Source: Thalassospira sp. HJ (GTDB lineage: Bacteria > Pseudomonadota > Alphaproteobacteria > Rhodospirillales > Thalassospiraceae). From it: a stretch of 64,000 bases of DNA. The translations under genes and the position numbers were made by a program. This document shows positions 27,808 through 37,144 of the stretch, one piece after another (within the stretch, counting starts at the first letter, position 1; each line of letters begins with the position of its first letter). The notes under the pieces were generated by a model. That model saw only the letters and a program-made list of their open reading frames with translations. It searched no databases and was not told where the DNA came from. The DNA is taken from the NCBI RefSeq assembly GCF_000948415.1, contig NZ_JYII01000006.1, forward strand, positions 310,001 to 374,000. The letters run 5' to 3'.

Positions 27808-28201
27808 TGGCCGTCCTTTTTATAAAAAGTCCGATTAGTGATCGCCCCATATGCAGCACTGCTGCATATCTGCATCTAACCTTTGATCAGGAACGTTTTG
27901 GCTGGTCGTCCGGAAAAGTCGTCAGGTGGTGGCACTGGTGGCGCCAACGCCCGCCAGGCAGAAAGTCAGAAATCAACCTGGCAAATGCAAAACGATTCTG
28001 ATTTCAGGTTCCATGCAAGAACCCCTGTAATAATTCTGCCAGATTTTTCAACAATCTCAAGTAGTAATCATTATCGCCTTTCCAACGACACGCTTGCGCA
28101 ATCGCCCAGAAACCCTTACATGTCGCCCCAGATTATCAGACATTATTCACAGACACGCAGGCGCATCGCCGCGGCCTGACAGACTGAAAAGAGGCACCTT
28201 G
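27808..28201. other. Divergent cfa-asd intergenic region
   Basis: 394 bp. It holds the CTTTTTATAAAAAG palindrome (27816-27829) overlapping the cfa ribosome site, and the 21-bp palindrome at 27849-27869. The rest is GC-poor next to asd, with TAATAATTCTGCC and AAGTAGTAATCATTATC but no assignable promoter. No gene is supported here. Confidence 0.5.
27849..27869. promoter_or_regulatory. Perfect 21-bp palindrome upstream of cfa
   Basis: ATATGCAGCA-C-TGCTGCATAT: 10-bp perfect arms about one central base, 42 bp upstream of the cfa ATG. It is not followed by a T-run. The size and symmetry fit a dimeric repressor operator. The regulator is unknown. Confidence 0.6.
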
Positions 28202-29224
<1,023 letters not shown>

Positions 29225-29259
29225 GCGATCATTTGATCCCTTCATCGATTTGAAACCAG

Positions 29260-29286
29260 AACCCGCCCATCATTGGGCGGGTTTTG
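29260..29286 (+). terminator. asd terminator
   Basis: Perfect 10-bp stem AACCCGCCCA / TGGGCGGGTT with a TCAT loop, then TTGTCG, about 36 bp after asd. Confidence 0.9.
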
Positions 29287-29416
29287 TCGTTCCGTATCCC
29301 GGCAAGATGCTGGTCAGACGCAGCAAAAGGCGCTAGGGAAAAAGAACACGACATTTCAAAAGCAAAAAACATCCGGCGTCCTTGCGACGGTGGATCAAAA
29401 AAATCTGGGGAATCGG

Positions 29417-30367
29417 ATGGTCAAACGCACGCGTAAGGAAGCGGCCCGCCTGGATGAAGCAGCCCGTGCTGGCTGGCTTTATTATAGTGCTGGCAATACG
29501 CAGGATGAAATCGCCCACAAGCTTGGCGTATCGCGCCCGACGGCACAGCGCCTGGTATCAGCCGCGGTCAGCGAAGGGCTGGTAAAGGTTCGCCTCGATC
29601 ACCCGATTGCCCATTGCATGGAACTTGGCAAGGCGATCTGCGAAACATACGGCATCGCCAGTTGCGATGTGGTGCCCACCGATCCTGCCGCCCCCGATGC
29701 AATGTTTGGTATGGCCCAAGCCGCCGCCAACTATCTGGAGCGCGCACTGCATTCCACCGACCCGCAAATCATCGCACTCGGTACGGGGCGTGCCATGCGC
29801 GCCATGGTCGATGAGATCGGGCGTATTGATGCCCACCATCACAAGATCGTCTCGCTGGTTGGCACCATCGCCCATGACGGGGCGGCCAGTTTTTATGACG
29901 CCGTCACCGACCTCGCCGACCGCACACGCGCGCCGCACTATCCGCTGCCGATCCCGGTCATCATTGCTGATCCGCAAATGCGCGAACGCATGCAAAACCA
30001 GCCGCCGATGGACAATATCCTCAAACTTGCGCGTGAGGCTGATATCCGCTTTATCGGCGTCGGGCATCTCGGCGATGACGCGCCGCTGCACATTGATGGC
30101 TTTATATCAAAAGACGAACTCGTCTCGCTGCGTGACAGTGGCGGCATTGGCGAGGTGATCAGTTGGTCCTTTGATCAGGATGGCAATATCCTTGATCATC
30201 CGGTCAACCACTGTGTTACCAGCGCGCCTGCGCTGCAGCCCGCGACCAACACCATTGCGGTCGCCAAGGGGGCAAAAAAGGTCGCAGCGATTCGCGGCGC
30301 CATGCGCGGTAAACTGATTTCAACTCTCATCACCGATGAAGCCACCGCCGAAAGTTTGCTGCGCTAG
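29417..30367 (+). CDS. SorC-family sugar-responsive transcription regulator
   Basis: A 316-residue SorC/DeoR-type regulator. An N-terminal HTH (NTQDEIAHKLGVSRPTAQRL) is followed by a sugar-phosphate-isomerase-like effector domain (ALGTGRAMRAMVDEI, KIVSLVGTIA, IRFIGVGHLGDDAPLH). ATG 29417 precedes MVKRTRKEAARLDEAA; 48 codons upstream in frame overlap the asd terminator and are rejected. It sits just ahead of a polyol ABC operon, in the position of SmoC in Rhodobacter, so it most likely controls that operon in response to a polyol or its phosphate. Confidence 0.88.
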   Translation: MVKRTRKEAARLDEAARAGWLYYSAGNTQDEIAHKLGVSRPTAQRLVSAAVSEGLVKVRLDHPIAHCMELGKAICETYGIASCDVVPTDPAAPDAMFGMAQAAANYLERALHSTDPQIIALGTGRAMRAMVDEIGRIDAHHHKIVSLVGTIAHDGAASFYDAVTDLADRTRAPHYPLPIPVIIADPQMRERMQNQPPMDNILKLAREADIRFIGVGHLGDDAPLHIDGFISKDELVSLRDSGGIGEVISWSFDQDGNILDHPVNHCVTSAPALQPATNTIAVAKGAKKVAAIRGAMRGKLISTLITDEATAESLLR

Positions 30368-30402
30368 CACGTGGCGAATTTGCACATGGTTCGAATACCT
30401 TT

Positions 30403-30436
30403 ACGCCCCGACAGCCCCGCTGCCGGGGCGTTTCTT
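30403..30436 (+). terminator. Terminator after the SorC-type regulator
   Basis: 8-bp stem ACGCCCCG / CGGGGCGT, 13-nt loop, followed by TTCTTTG. It separates the regulator from the transport operon. Confidence 0.75.
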
Positions 30437-30564
30437 TGTGCGCCGCAAAAACGATTTTGTTTGACAAGACATATTGAAATTGAGTGAATGCTCATTACCT
30501 GAACAAATGATCAACATGAGCAGCCTAAGTTGCTCAGCGGGTAAATAGTCCTTTGGGAGGAAAT

Positions 30565-31875
30565 ATGAAACGCGTAATGGGAGCAGCGCTGTGTGCGTTG
30601 CTGGCTGGCGGTATCGCACACGCCAATGCCGAAACAAAACTGACCATCGCAACCGTCAACAACGGTGACATGATCCGCATGCAGAAGCTGACGGATGATT
30701 TCACCTCCAAGAACCCCGACATTTCCCTTGAGTGGGTCACGCTCGAGGAAAACACCCTGCGTCAGCGCGTCACCACCGACATCGCCACCAAGGGCGGTCA
30801 GTATGACGTGATGACCATCGGCACCTACGAAGTTCCGATCTGGGCGGAAAAAGGCTGGCTCGCACCGCTTGATAATCTTGGTTCCGACTATGACGTCGAT
30901 GACCTGATGCCGGCGATCCGTTCTGCTGTTTCGAACGATGGCAATCTTTACGCTGCACCGTTCTACGGCGAAAGCTCGATGATGATGTACCGCACCGACC
31001 TGTTCGAAGCTGCCGGTATTGAAATCAACGGTCGCCTGACCTGGGACCAGACCCTTGAGATCGCCAAGAAACTCCACAAGCCTGACGAAGGCGTATACGG
31101 CATCTGCCTGCGCGGCAAGGCCGGCTGGGGTGAGAACATGGCGCTGATCTCGACCATGGGCAACGCCTATGGCGCACGCTGGTTCGACGAAGAATGGAAA
31201 CCGACCTTTGATGGCGACGCATGGAAAAATGCGCTCGACATGTATACCAACATCCTTGGTAACTACGGTCCTCCGGGCGCGACTTCGAACGGCTTTAACG
31301 AAAACCTTTCGCTGTTCAACTCGGGTAAATGCGGCATGTGGATTGATGCCACTGTTGCAGCATCCTTTGTCACCAACCCGAAAGAATCCAAAGTTGCAGA
31401 CAAGGTCGGCTTCACCGAAGCTCCGTGCGCTGTAACCTGCACCGGTGCCAACTGGCTCTGGGCTTGGAACCTTGGTATTCCGATGGGCTCGCAGAAAGTA
31501 GAAGCCGCACAGAAGTTCATCTCCTGGGCGACCTCGAAAGCATATCTCGAGCTGGTAGCATCCAAGGAAGGCTGGGCAAACGTACCGCCGGGCACTCGTA
31601 TGTCGCTTTATGAAAACCCGAAATATCTCGAAGCGGCACCGTTCGCAGACGAGACCCTTCTGGCGATCGACAGCGCAGACCCGATCAACTCGACCCTGGA
31701 ACCGAAGCCGTATGTTGGCGTTCAGTTCGCTGCAATCCCTGAATTCCAGGGCATCGGCACCACGGTTGGTCAGCAGTTCTCCGCAGCCCTTGCCGGTCAG
31801 ATGAGTGTTGAGCAGGCCCTGTCGGCTGCACAATCCTCCACCGACCGCACCATGCGCAAGGCTGGTTACTACTGA
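30565..31875 (+). CDS. Polyol ABC transporter substrate-binding protein
   Basis: A 436-residue periplasmic binding protein of the extracellular solute-binding family 1. A clean signal peptide (MKRVMGAALCALLAGGIAHANA) is followed by TKLTIATVNNGDMIRMQKL. The central WDQTLEIAKKLHKPDEGVYGICLRGKAG is typical of the mannitol/sorbitol SmoE/MtlE group. ATG 30565 has GGGAGGAAAT, an excellent ribosome site. TTGACA at 30461 is a possible -35, though no good -10 is seen. It leads the operon and is cut from the permeases by two hairpins. Confidence 0.92.
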   Translation: MKRVMGAALCALLAGGIAHANAETKLTIATVNNGDMIRMQKLTDDFTSKNPDISLEWVTLEENTLRQRVTTDIATKGGQYDVMTIGTYEVPIWAEKGWLAPLDNLGSDYDVDDLMPAIRSAVSNDGNLYAAPFYGESSMMMYRTDLFEAAGIEINGRLTWDQTLEIAKKLHKPDEGVYGICLRGKAGWGENMALISTMGNAYGARWFDEEWKPTFDGDAWKNALDMYTNILGNYGPPGATSNGFNENLSLFNSGKCGMWIDATVAASFVTNPKESKVADKVGFTEAPCAVTCTGANWLWAWNLGIPMGSQKVEAAQKFISWATSKAYLELVASKEGWANVPPGTRMSLYENPKYLEAAPFADETLLAIDSADPINSTLEPKPYVGVQFAAIPEFQGIGTTVGQQFSAALAGQMSVEQALSAAQSSTDRTMRKAGYY

Positions 31876-31884
31876 TACACTTCC

Positions 31885-31922
31885 CAGACCGGAATTCTTT
31901 ACCTGATTGGAATTCCGGTCTG
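31885..31922 (+). promoter_or_regulatory. Intercistronic hairpin after the binding protein
   Basis: Perfect 13-bp stem CAGACCGGAATTC / GAATTCCGGTCTG with a 12-nt loop and no T-run, 9 bp after the stop. It resembles the mRNA-stabilising hairpins found after many binding-protein genes. Confidence 0.75.
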
Positions 31923-31947
31923 CACCTCCTTAACCTGAGAGAAACTT

Positions 31948-31981
31948 GGGTGGTGGTTGCAAAACGCACCGCCCTTTTTTT
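31948..31981 (+). terminator. Partial terminator between binding protein and permease genes
   Basis: 8-bp stem GGGTGGTG / CACCGCCC with one T-G wobble, followed by seven Ts. Some transcription must pass for the permeases to be made unless a new promoter lies in the ~40 bp that remain; the hairpin could set a high binding-protein to permease ratio. Confidence 0.75.
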
Positions 31982-32024
31982 CCCTTAAGGGCAAGGATAG
32001 AAAACTAATTTCGGGGAGCACATC

Positions 32025-32897
32025 ATGTCGACACGGGCCTCGACCCTTACCGGGCGCATCATGTCCGCACCGTCGATCATCGTCCTGTTCTTGTGGATGG
32101 CCGTCCCGCTGGGCATGACGATTTACTTCTCCTTCCTGCGCTACAACTTGTTGTCGCCGGGCATGGAAGAGTGGATCGGAACACTTAACTACGAATTCTT
32201 CCTGACAGATCCGGCGTTCTTCGCGTCCCTTGCCAACACCCTGTTGCTGGTCGGATCGGTTCTGGTCATCACCGTGGTGGGTGGCATTCTGCTGGGCCTG
32301 ATGCTTGATCAGCCGATCTTTGGCCGCGGCATCCTGCGCCTGCTGGTGATCGCGCCGTTCTTCATCATGCCGACCGTGAACGCTCTGGTCTGGAAAAACC
32401 TTTTGATGGATCCGGTGTCAGGCATGTTTGCCTGGATCGCCAGCCTGTTTGGCCTGCCCGCGATCGACTGGTTTACCAATGCACCGCTGACCTCGATCAT
32501 CATCATGGTGTCCTGGCAATGGTTGCCCTTTGCTGTGCTCATCCTTCTGACCGCGCTGCAGTCGCTTGACCGCGATCAGAAAGAAGCCGCCCAGATGGAC
32601 GGTGCCGGGCCGATCTCGATCTTCTTCTATATCACCCTGCCGCACCTCAGCCGTGCGATCACGGTGGTTGTCCTGATCGAAACCATCTTCCTGCTGACCG
32701 TATTTGCCGAAATCTTTGTCACCACTGGTGGTGGCCCGGGTCTGGCAACGACCAACATCGCCTTCCTCGTCTATACGCAGGCGCTGTTGCAGTTCGATGT
32801 GGGGGGTGCTTCTGCCGGCGGCATTGTTGCGGTCATTCTTGCCAATATCGTGGCGATCTTCCTGATCCGCCTTATCGGCAAGAACCTGGATAATTAG
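32025..32897 (+). CDS. Polyol ABC transporter permease (SmoF-like)
   Basis: A 290-residue MalF-type inner-membrane permease with six hydrophobic segments. The cytoplasmic EAA loop that contacts the ATPase is visible: EAAQMDGAGPISIFFYITLPHL. ATG 32025 has GGGGAG. It is followed 10 bp later by the second permease. Confidence 0.92.
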   Translation: MSTRASTLTGRIMSAPSIIVLFLWMAVPLGMTIYFSFLRYNLLSPGMEEWIGTLNYEFFLTDPAFFASLANTLLLVGSVLVITVVGGILLGLMLDQPIFGRGILRLLVIAPFFIMPTVNALVWKNLLMDPVSGMFAWIASLFGLPAIDWFTNAPLTSIIIMVSWQWLPFAVLILLTALQSLDRDQKEAAQMDGAGPISIFFYITLPHLSRAITVVVLIETIFLLTVFAEIFVTTGGGPGLATTNIAFLVYTQALLQFDVGGASAGGIVAVILANIVAIFLIRLIGKNLDN

Positions 32898-32907
32898 GGG
32901 CCACGAC

Positions 32908-33738
32908 ATGGAAAAGAAACAAACACCCCTTGGCTATGTCAGCTTCTCGGTCTTTGCGTGGATTGTGGGTCTTCTGATCTTCTTCCCGATCTTCTGGATG
33001 GTGCTGACCAGCTTCAAGAGCGAACTCGAAGCGGTTTCCATCCCGCCGAGCTTCATCTCCTTTGACTGGACGCTTGAAAACTATGCCGAGGTTCAGGAAC
33101 GCTCGAACTATTTCAAGTTCGCCATGAACTCGGTGATCCTGGCGGTTGGCTCAACCCTGGTCGGTCTGGTCTTTGCTGTCACCTGTGCCTGGGCGATGGC
33201 GTTTAATCCGACCAAGCGAACCAAGGATGCGCTGCTCTGGATGCTCTCGACCAAGATGATGCCGCCGGTCGGCGTTCTGGTCCCGATCTATCTGATGTTC
33301 CGCGATTGGGGACTGCTTGATACCCGCTTTGGTCTGATCATGGTTCTGTTCCTGATGAACCTGCCGATCATGGTCTGGATGCTCTACACCTACTTCAAGG
33401 AAATCCCGACCGACATTCTCGAAGCGGCCCGCATGGATGGCGCAACCCTGCCCAAGGAAATCATCTTTGTGCTGTTGCCCATGGCGGTCCCGGGCATTGC
33501 ATCGACCATGCTGCTCAATGTGATCCTGGCATGGAACGAAGCCTTCTGGACGCTCAACCTGACAACGTCTGATGCAGCTCCGCTGACAGCTTTCATCGCC
33601 TCCTATTCAAGCCCCGAGGGCCTGTTCTGGGCGAAGCTTTCAGCCGCATCGACGCTCGCGGTTGCTCCAATTCTCGTGATTGGCTGGTTCTCTCAGAAAC
33701 AGCTGGTTCGTGGTCTGACATTCGGCGCGGTCAAGTAA
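32908..33738 (+). CDS. Polyol ABC transporter permease (SmoG-like)
   Basis: A 276-residue MalG-type permease, the second half of the transport channel. The EAA loop reads EAARMDGATLPKEIIFVLLP. The N-terminus after the first helix (VLTSFKSELEAVSIPPSFI) is typical of this subfamily. It lies between the first permease and the ATPase. Confidence 0.92.
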   Translation: MEKKQTPLGYVSFSVFAWIVGLLIFFPIFWMVLTSFKSELEAVSIPPSFISFDWTLENYAEVQERSNYFKFAMNSVILAVGSTLVGLVFAVTCAWAMAFNPTKRTKDALLWMLSTKMMPPVGVLVPIYLMFRDWGLLDTRFGLIMVLFLMNLPIMVWMLYTYFKEIPTDILEAARMDGATLPKEIIFVLLPMAVPGIASTMLLNVILAWNEAFWTLNLTTSDAAPLTAFIASYSSPEGLFWAKLSAASTLAVAPILVIGWFSQKQLVRGLTFGAVK

Positions 33739-33776
33739 CCGCAGCCTGATAGAAATCTGGAAGAAGGAACACCAAA

Positions 33777-34784
33777 ATGGGTGCTATCCGACTGGAGAAA
33801 GTCAAGAAAACCTTCGGCACACTGGACGTAATTCCCGGTGTCGATCTTGATATCAATGACGGCGAGTTCGTTGTCTTTGTCGGTCCGTCGGGCTGTGGCA
33901 AATCAACGCTTCTGCGATTGATTGCAGGCCTCGAAGACGTCACCGACGGCAAAATCCTGATCAACGGAACCGATGTCGCGAACGAGGCCCCGGCCAAACG
34001 TGGCCTGTCGATGGTCTTTCAGTCCTATGCGCTGTATCCGCATATGACGGTCTATAACAACATTGCCTTCGGCCTGAAAATGGCGGGCGAAAGCAAGGAA
34101 GTTATCGAAGAGAAAGTCCAGTCTGCGGCCAAGATTCTGAACCTGACCGACTATCTCGAACGCCGCCCAAGCGCGCTTTCAGGTGGTCAGCGTCAGCGTG
34201 TCGCGATTGGCCGTGCGATTGTCCGCAATCCGGCAGCCTTCCTGTTTGACGAACCGCTTTCCAACCTTGACGCGGCACTTCGTGTGAACATGCGGCTTGA
34301 AATCACCGGTCTGCATCAGGAACTCAAAACCACCATGATCTACGTGACCCACGATCAGGTCGAAGCCATGACCATGGCCGACAAGATTGTGGTTCTTCAG
34401 GCCGGCCGCGTCGAGCAGGTCGGCAAACCGATGGACCTTTATAACAGCCCGGCAAACAAGTTTGTCGCGGGCTTCATCGGGTCACCGAAAATGAACTTCC
34501 TGGGCGGGGAGCTTGCACAAAAACACAGCTGCCACGAAATCGGCATTCGCCCGGAACATGTCGCCGTTAGCACGGAAAGCGGGGAAATCCCCGCAACGGT
34601 CAAAATCGCCGAGCATCTCGGTGCAGAAACCTATCTGCATGTCGAGGCCGACGGTTATGGCCCGATGACAGTCCGCGCTACCGGCGAAGTTCCGCTGGGC
34701 GAACATGACAAAATTTTCCTGACCCCGGAACAGGATCGCATCCATCGCTTTGACGCCCACGGGCTGGCTTTGGGCAATTCCTGA
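33777..34784 (+). CDS. Polyol ABC transporter ATP-binding protein (SmoK/MalK-like)
   Basis: A 335-residue MalK-type ATPase. Walker A is [12 protein letters not shown] (about residues 37-48), the signature is [15 protein letters not shown], Walker B is [11 protein letters not shown] and the switch His is in [11 protein letters not shown]-terminal TOBE-like domain ([20 protein letters not shown]) follows. It is 38 bp after the second permease, behind GAAGGAAC. Confidence 0.94.
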   Translation: MGAIRLEKVKKTFGTLDVIPGVDLDINDGEFVVFVGPSGCGKSTLLRLIAGLEDVTDGKILINGTDVANEAPAKRGLSMVFQSYALYPHMTVYNNIAFGLKMAGESKEVIEEKVQSAAKILNLTDYLERRPSALSGGQRQRVAIGRAIVRNPAAFLFDEPLSNLDAALRVNMRLEITGLHQELKTTMIYVTHDQVEAMTMADKIVVLQAGRVEQVGKPMDLYNSPANKFVAGFIGSPKMNFLGGELAQKHSCHEIGIRPEHVAVSTESGEIPATVKIAEHLGAETYLHVEADGYGPMTVRATGEVPLGEHDKIFLTPEQDRIHRFDAHGLALGNS

Positions 34785-34862
34785 TACGTGCATGAACCGG
34801 ATCGCAATGTCCCACACGCATTACGGTCCCGTCTTACCAACCAAGTTAATTGTGAGTCCAAA

Positions 34863-35633
34863 ATGTACCTGAAAAAGTTCGACCTTACCGGCCGTCGGGC
34901 CTATGTCACCGGCGGCGGTCGCGCCATCGGCCTTTCCTGCTGCGAAGCCCTTGCCGAAGCAGGCGCACATGTCATCATCGGTGACATCAGTGACGGCGTT
35001 GCCGAAGAAGGCCGCGATTACCTGAAATCCAAAGGCTATTCGGCAGACATCGACATCATGGATGTCACCAACACCGATCAGGTCCGCGACAGCGCCGAAA
35101 AGATGGCCAAGCAGGGCGGCGTTGACATCCTTGTCAACAATGCCGGCATTGCGCGTTCCGAAACGCCGGCTGAAACCGTGACTGATGAACATTGGCTCAA
35201 TGTCATTGACGTCAACCTGAACGGCACCTTCTGGTGCTGCCGTGAATTCGGCAAGCAGATGCTGGCCAAGAAAAACGGCGTCATCGTCAATGTCGGCTCC
35301 ATGTCGGGCTTCATCGTGAACAAGCCGCAGGAACAGGCCTATTACAACGCATCCAAGGCCGCGGTTCATCACCTGACCAAATCGCTTGCGGCCGAATGGG
35401 GCGCACGTGGTGTGCGCGTCAATGCGGTTGCGCCGACCTACATCGCGACCCCGCTTAATGAGTTCGTGAAATCCAAGCCGGAAATGTATGACGCCTGGAT
35501 CAATGGCACCCCGATGGCCCGTCTGGGTCTGACCGAAGAAATCGGTTCGGTCGTGCTGTTCCTTGCATCTGACGCTTCCAGCCTGATGACCGGGTCCATC
35601 GTTCTGGCAGATGGGGGTTACACCTGCTGGTAA
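34863..35633 (+). CDS. SDR dehydrogenase of the polyol operon
   Basis: A 256-residue short-chain dehydrogenase, probably oxidising the imported polyol to a ketose with NAD. ATG 34863 starts MYLKKFDLTGRRAYVT. The NAD loop is TGGGRAIG, with Ala where the classic TGxxxGIG has the second-last Gly. NNAG, the catalytic Ser region (NVGSMSG) and YNASK are intact. D55-like VIIGDIS implies NAD over NADP. It closes the operon, as sorbitol or arabinitol dehydrogenases do in smo-type clusters; the exact substrate is not readable. Confidence 0.88.
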   Translation: MYLKKFDLTGRRAYVTGGGRAIGLSCCEALAEAGAHVIIGDISDGVAEEGRDYLKSKGYSADIDIMDVTNTDQVRDSAEKMAKQGGVDILVNNAGIARSETPAETVTDEHWLNVIDVNLNGTFWCCREFGKQMLAKKNGVIVNVGSMSGFIVNKPQEQAYYNASKAAVHHLTKSLAAEWGARGVRVNAVAPTYIATPLNEFVKSKPEMYDAWINGTPMARLGLTEEIGSVVLFLASDASSLMTGSIVLADGGYTCW

Positions 35634-35651
35634 GGCCAGGTGCAACAATAA

Positions 35652-35730
35652 TGACCACAATGTCCTGAAGCTTTTGTGGTCAGCCAGGATGACGGATAGA
35701 CGGGGCGCGGATGTGGGACCTGCGCCCCGT
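35652..35730. terminator. Two hairpins between the SDR gene and ycaQ
   Basis: TGACCACAA / TTGTGGTCA (35652-35682, 9-bp stem) and ACGGGGCGC / GCGCCCCGT (35700-35730, 9-bp stem, then TTTACC on the plus strand). They separate convergent genes; the second abuts the ycaQ stop. Confidence 0.75.
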
Positions 35731-36969
35731 TTACCTTATCGCCACACTGGCAAGGTACTTGGAAAAATCGTTGGCGGGCATCACTTCGACCCCGTCCAGT
35801 CCCAAGAAGACCGAAAGACGCACAAGGTTTTCCATTAGCGGCCCGGCGACGTCCCCGGCCTTGGCATGCTCTTCCAGATGCGCACTTTGCACCCGAAGCA
35901 CCCCGGCCTGCCGGTCTGATTTCAAATCGACACGCGCAACAAACTCGCCATTTAGCATGAATGGCAAAACGTAATAGCCGTATTCGCGTTTCTCGGCGGG
36001 CACATAAATCTCGATCCGATAGGTAAAACCGAATATCCGCTCGACCCGGTCGCGTTCCCACATCACCGGATCAAACGGCACCATCAGACAAGTCGGCTTG
36101 GCGCGTGACCTTGGATTGACCTTCGGGCACAGATAGCCCGGCTGTTTCCAGCCCTCGACATCGGCCCGCAACAAGCGGCCTTCTTCGACAAGGCGGGCCA
36201 GACAGGCCTTGGTTTCATCGGTTGGCAGGCGGAAATATTTGCGCAGATCAATCTCGGCAGCCACCCCCATGGCGGCAATCCCCTGACAGATCAGATCACA
36301 CATTGCGTCCTGCCGATCCCGGTCGGGTTCGTGGGCCGCATCGCCGATAATGCGATGGGGCAAATCATATTCGCGTTCAAAACTGTTGCGCCGTTTGCGC
36401 GCCATGACCTGACCGCTCCAGAACAGATATTCCATCGCGGTTTTGGTATTTGACCAACCCCACCATTTCTCGCTACTACGGTCCTCGGTTTCGAGTGAGC
36501 TCGCGGCAACCGCCCCTTCGCGGTCGATATGGCGCAGGATGTTATCAATCAGATCAGGCTGTTCGCGCTGAACCCGCGCAATCCGGCCCCAGGTTCCCAT
36601 GCCCTGCTCGGCATCACGCATCCGCCAGCGATACAGATGATAATCCTCAACCGGGATCATCGATGCTTCATGGCCCCAATATTCAAACAGCTTGCGCTGC
36701 CGGGAATTCCCCCAGACCATTTCATCAAGCAGTTTCGGGTCATAGACCCCCAACCGGGAAAAGATCGGCATGTAATGTGCGCGCGTCAGAACATTGACAC
36801 TATCGACCTGCAGCATGTTGGTCGCCCGGATAGTTTTCAAAATCCGGCGCTTGGTCACATCACGGTCGGGATTGGCATCAAATCCCTGCCCGACAAGGGC
36901 CAGGTTGCGCGCCTGTTTGGCGGAAATCGAAACGACGGGTGATGGCATGGCGGCACTGTCAATTGGCAT
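35731..36969 (-). CDS. ycaQ: YcaQ/AlkZ-type winged-helix DNA glycosylase
   Basis: A 412-residue protein of the winged-helix DNA glycosylase family (HTH_42) that unhooks alkylated bases and interstrand crosslinks. The catalytic motif reads MLQVDSVNVLTRAHYMPIFSR; Q-V-D is the QxD form of the E. coli YcaQ branch, not the QxQ of Streptomyces AlkZ. The conserved EYWGHEASMIP follows at about residue 96. The C-terminal third holds the winged-helix scaffold (FDPVMWERDRVERIFGF). Start is ATG 36969 or 36948; neither has a strong ribosome site. Confidence 0.9.
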   Translation of the reverse strand: MPIDSAAMPSPVVSISAKQARNLALVGQGFDANPDRDVTKRRILKTIRATNMLQVDSVNVLTRAHYMPIFSRLGVYDPKLLDEMVWGNSRQRKLFEYWGHEASMIPVEDYHLYRWRMRDAEQGMGTWGRIARVQREQPDLIDNILRHIDREGAVAASSLETEDRSSEKWWGWSNTKTAMEYLFWSGQVMARKRRNSFEREYDLPHRIIGDAAHEPDRDRQDAMCDLICQGIAAMGVAAEIDLRKYFRLPTDETKACLARLVEEGRLLRADVEGWKQPGYLCPKVNPRSRAKPTCLMVPFDPVMWERDRVERIFGFTYRIEIYVPAEKREYGYYVLPFMLNGEFVARVDLKSDRQAGVLRVQSAHLEEHAKAGDVAGPLMENLVRLSVFLGLDGVEVMPANDFSKYLASVAIR

Positions 36970-37144
36970 TGGGGCACACTTGGAATGTCGAATAAAAACA
37001 GATGCATGCTAACACAGGCTCCTGACAATTCTGGCAGGATGATTTTGCGTATCCCCGTGCTCGCGAACTTGACCGCATACAACGACGCTCATAGGCTCGA
37101 GACAGCATTTTACAAATGACGCCCCAACAAACAGGACAGCCCGA

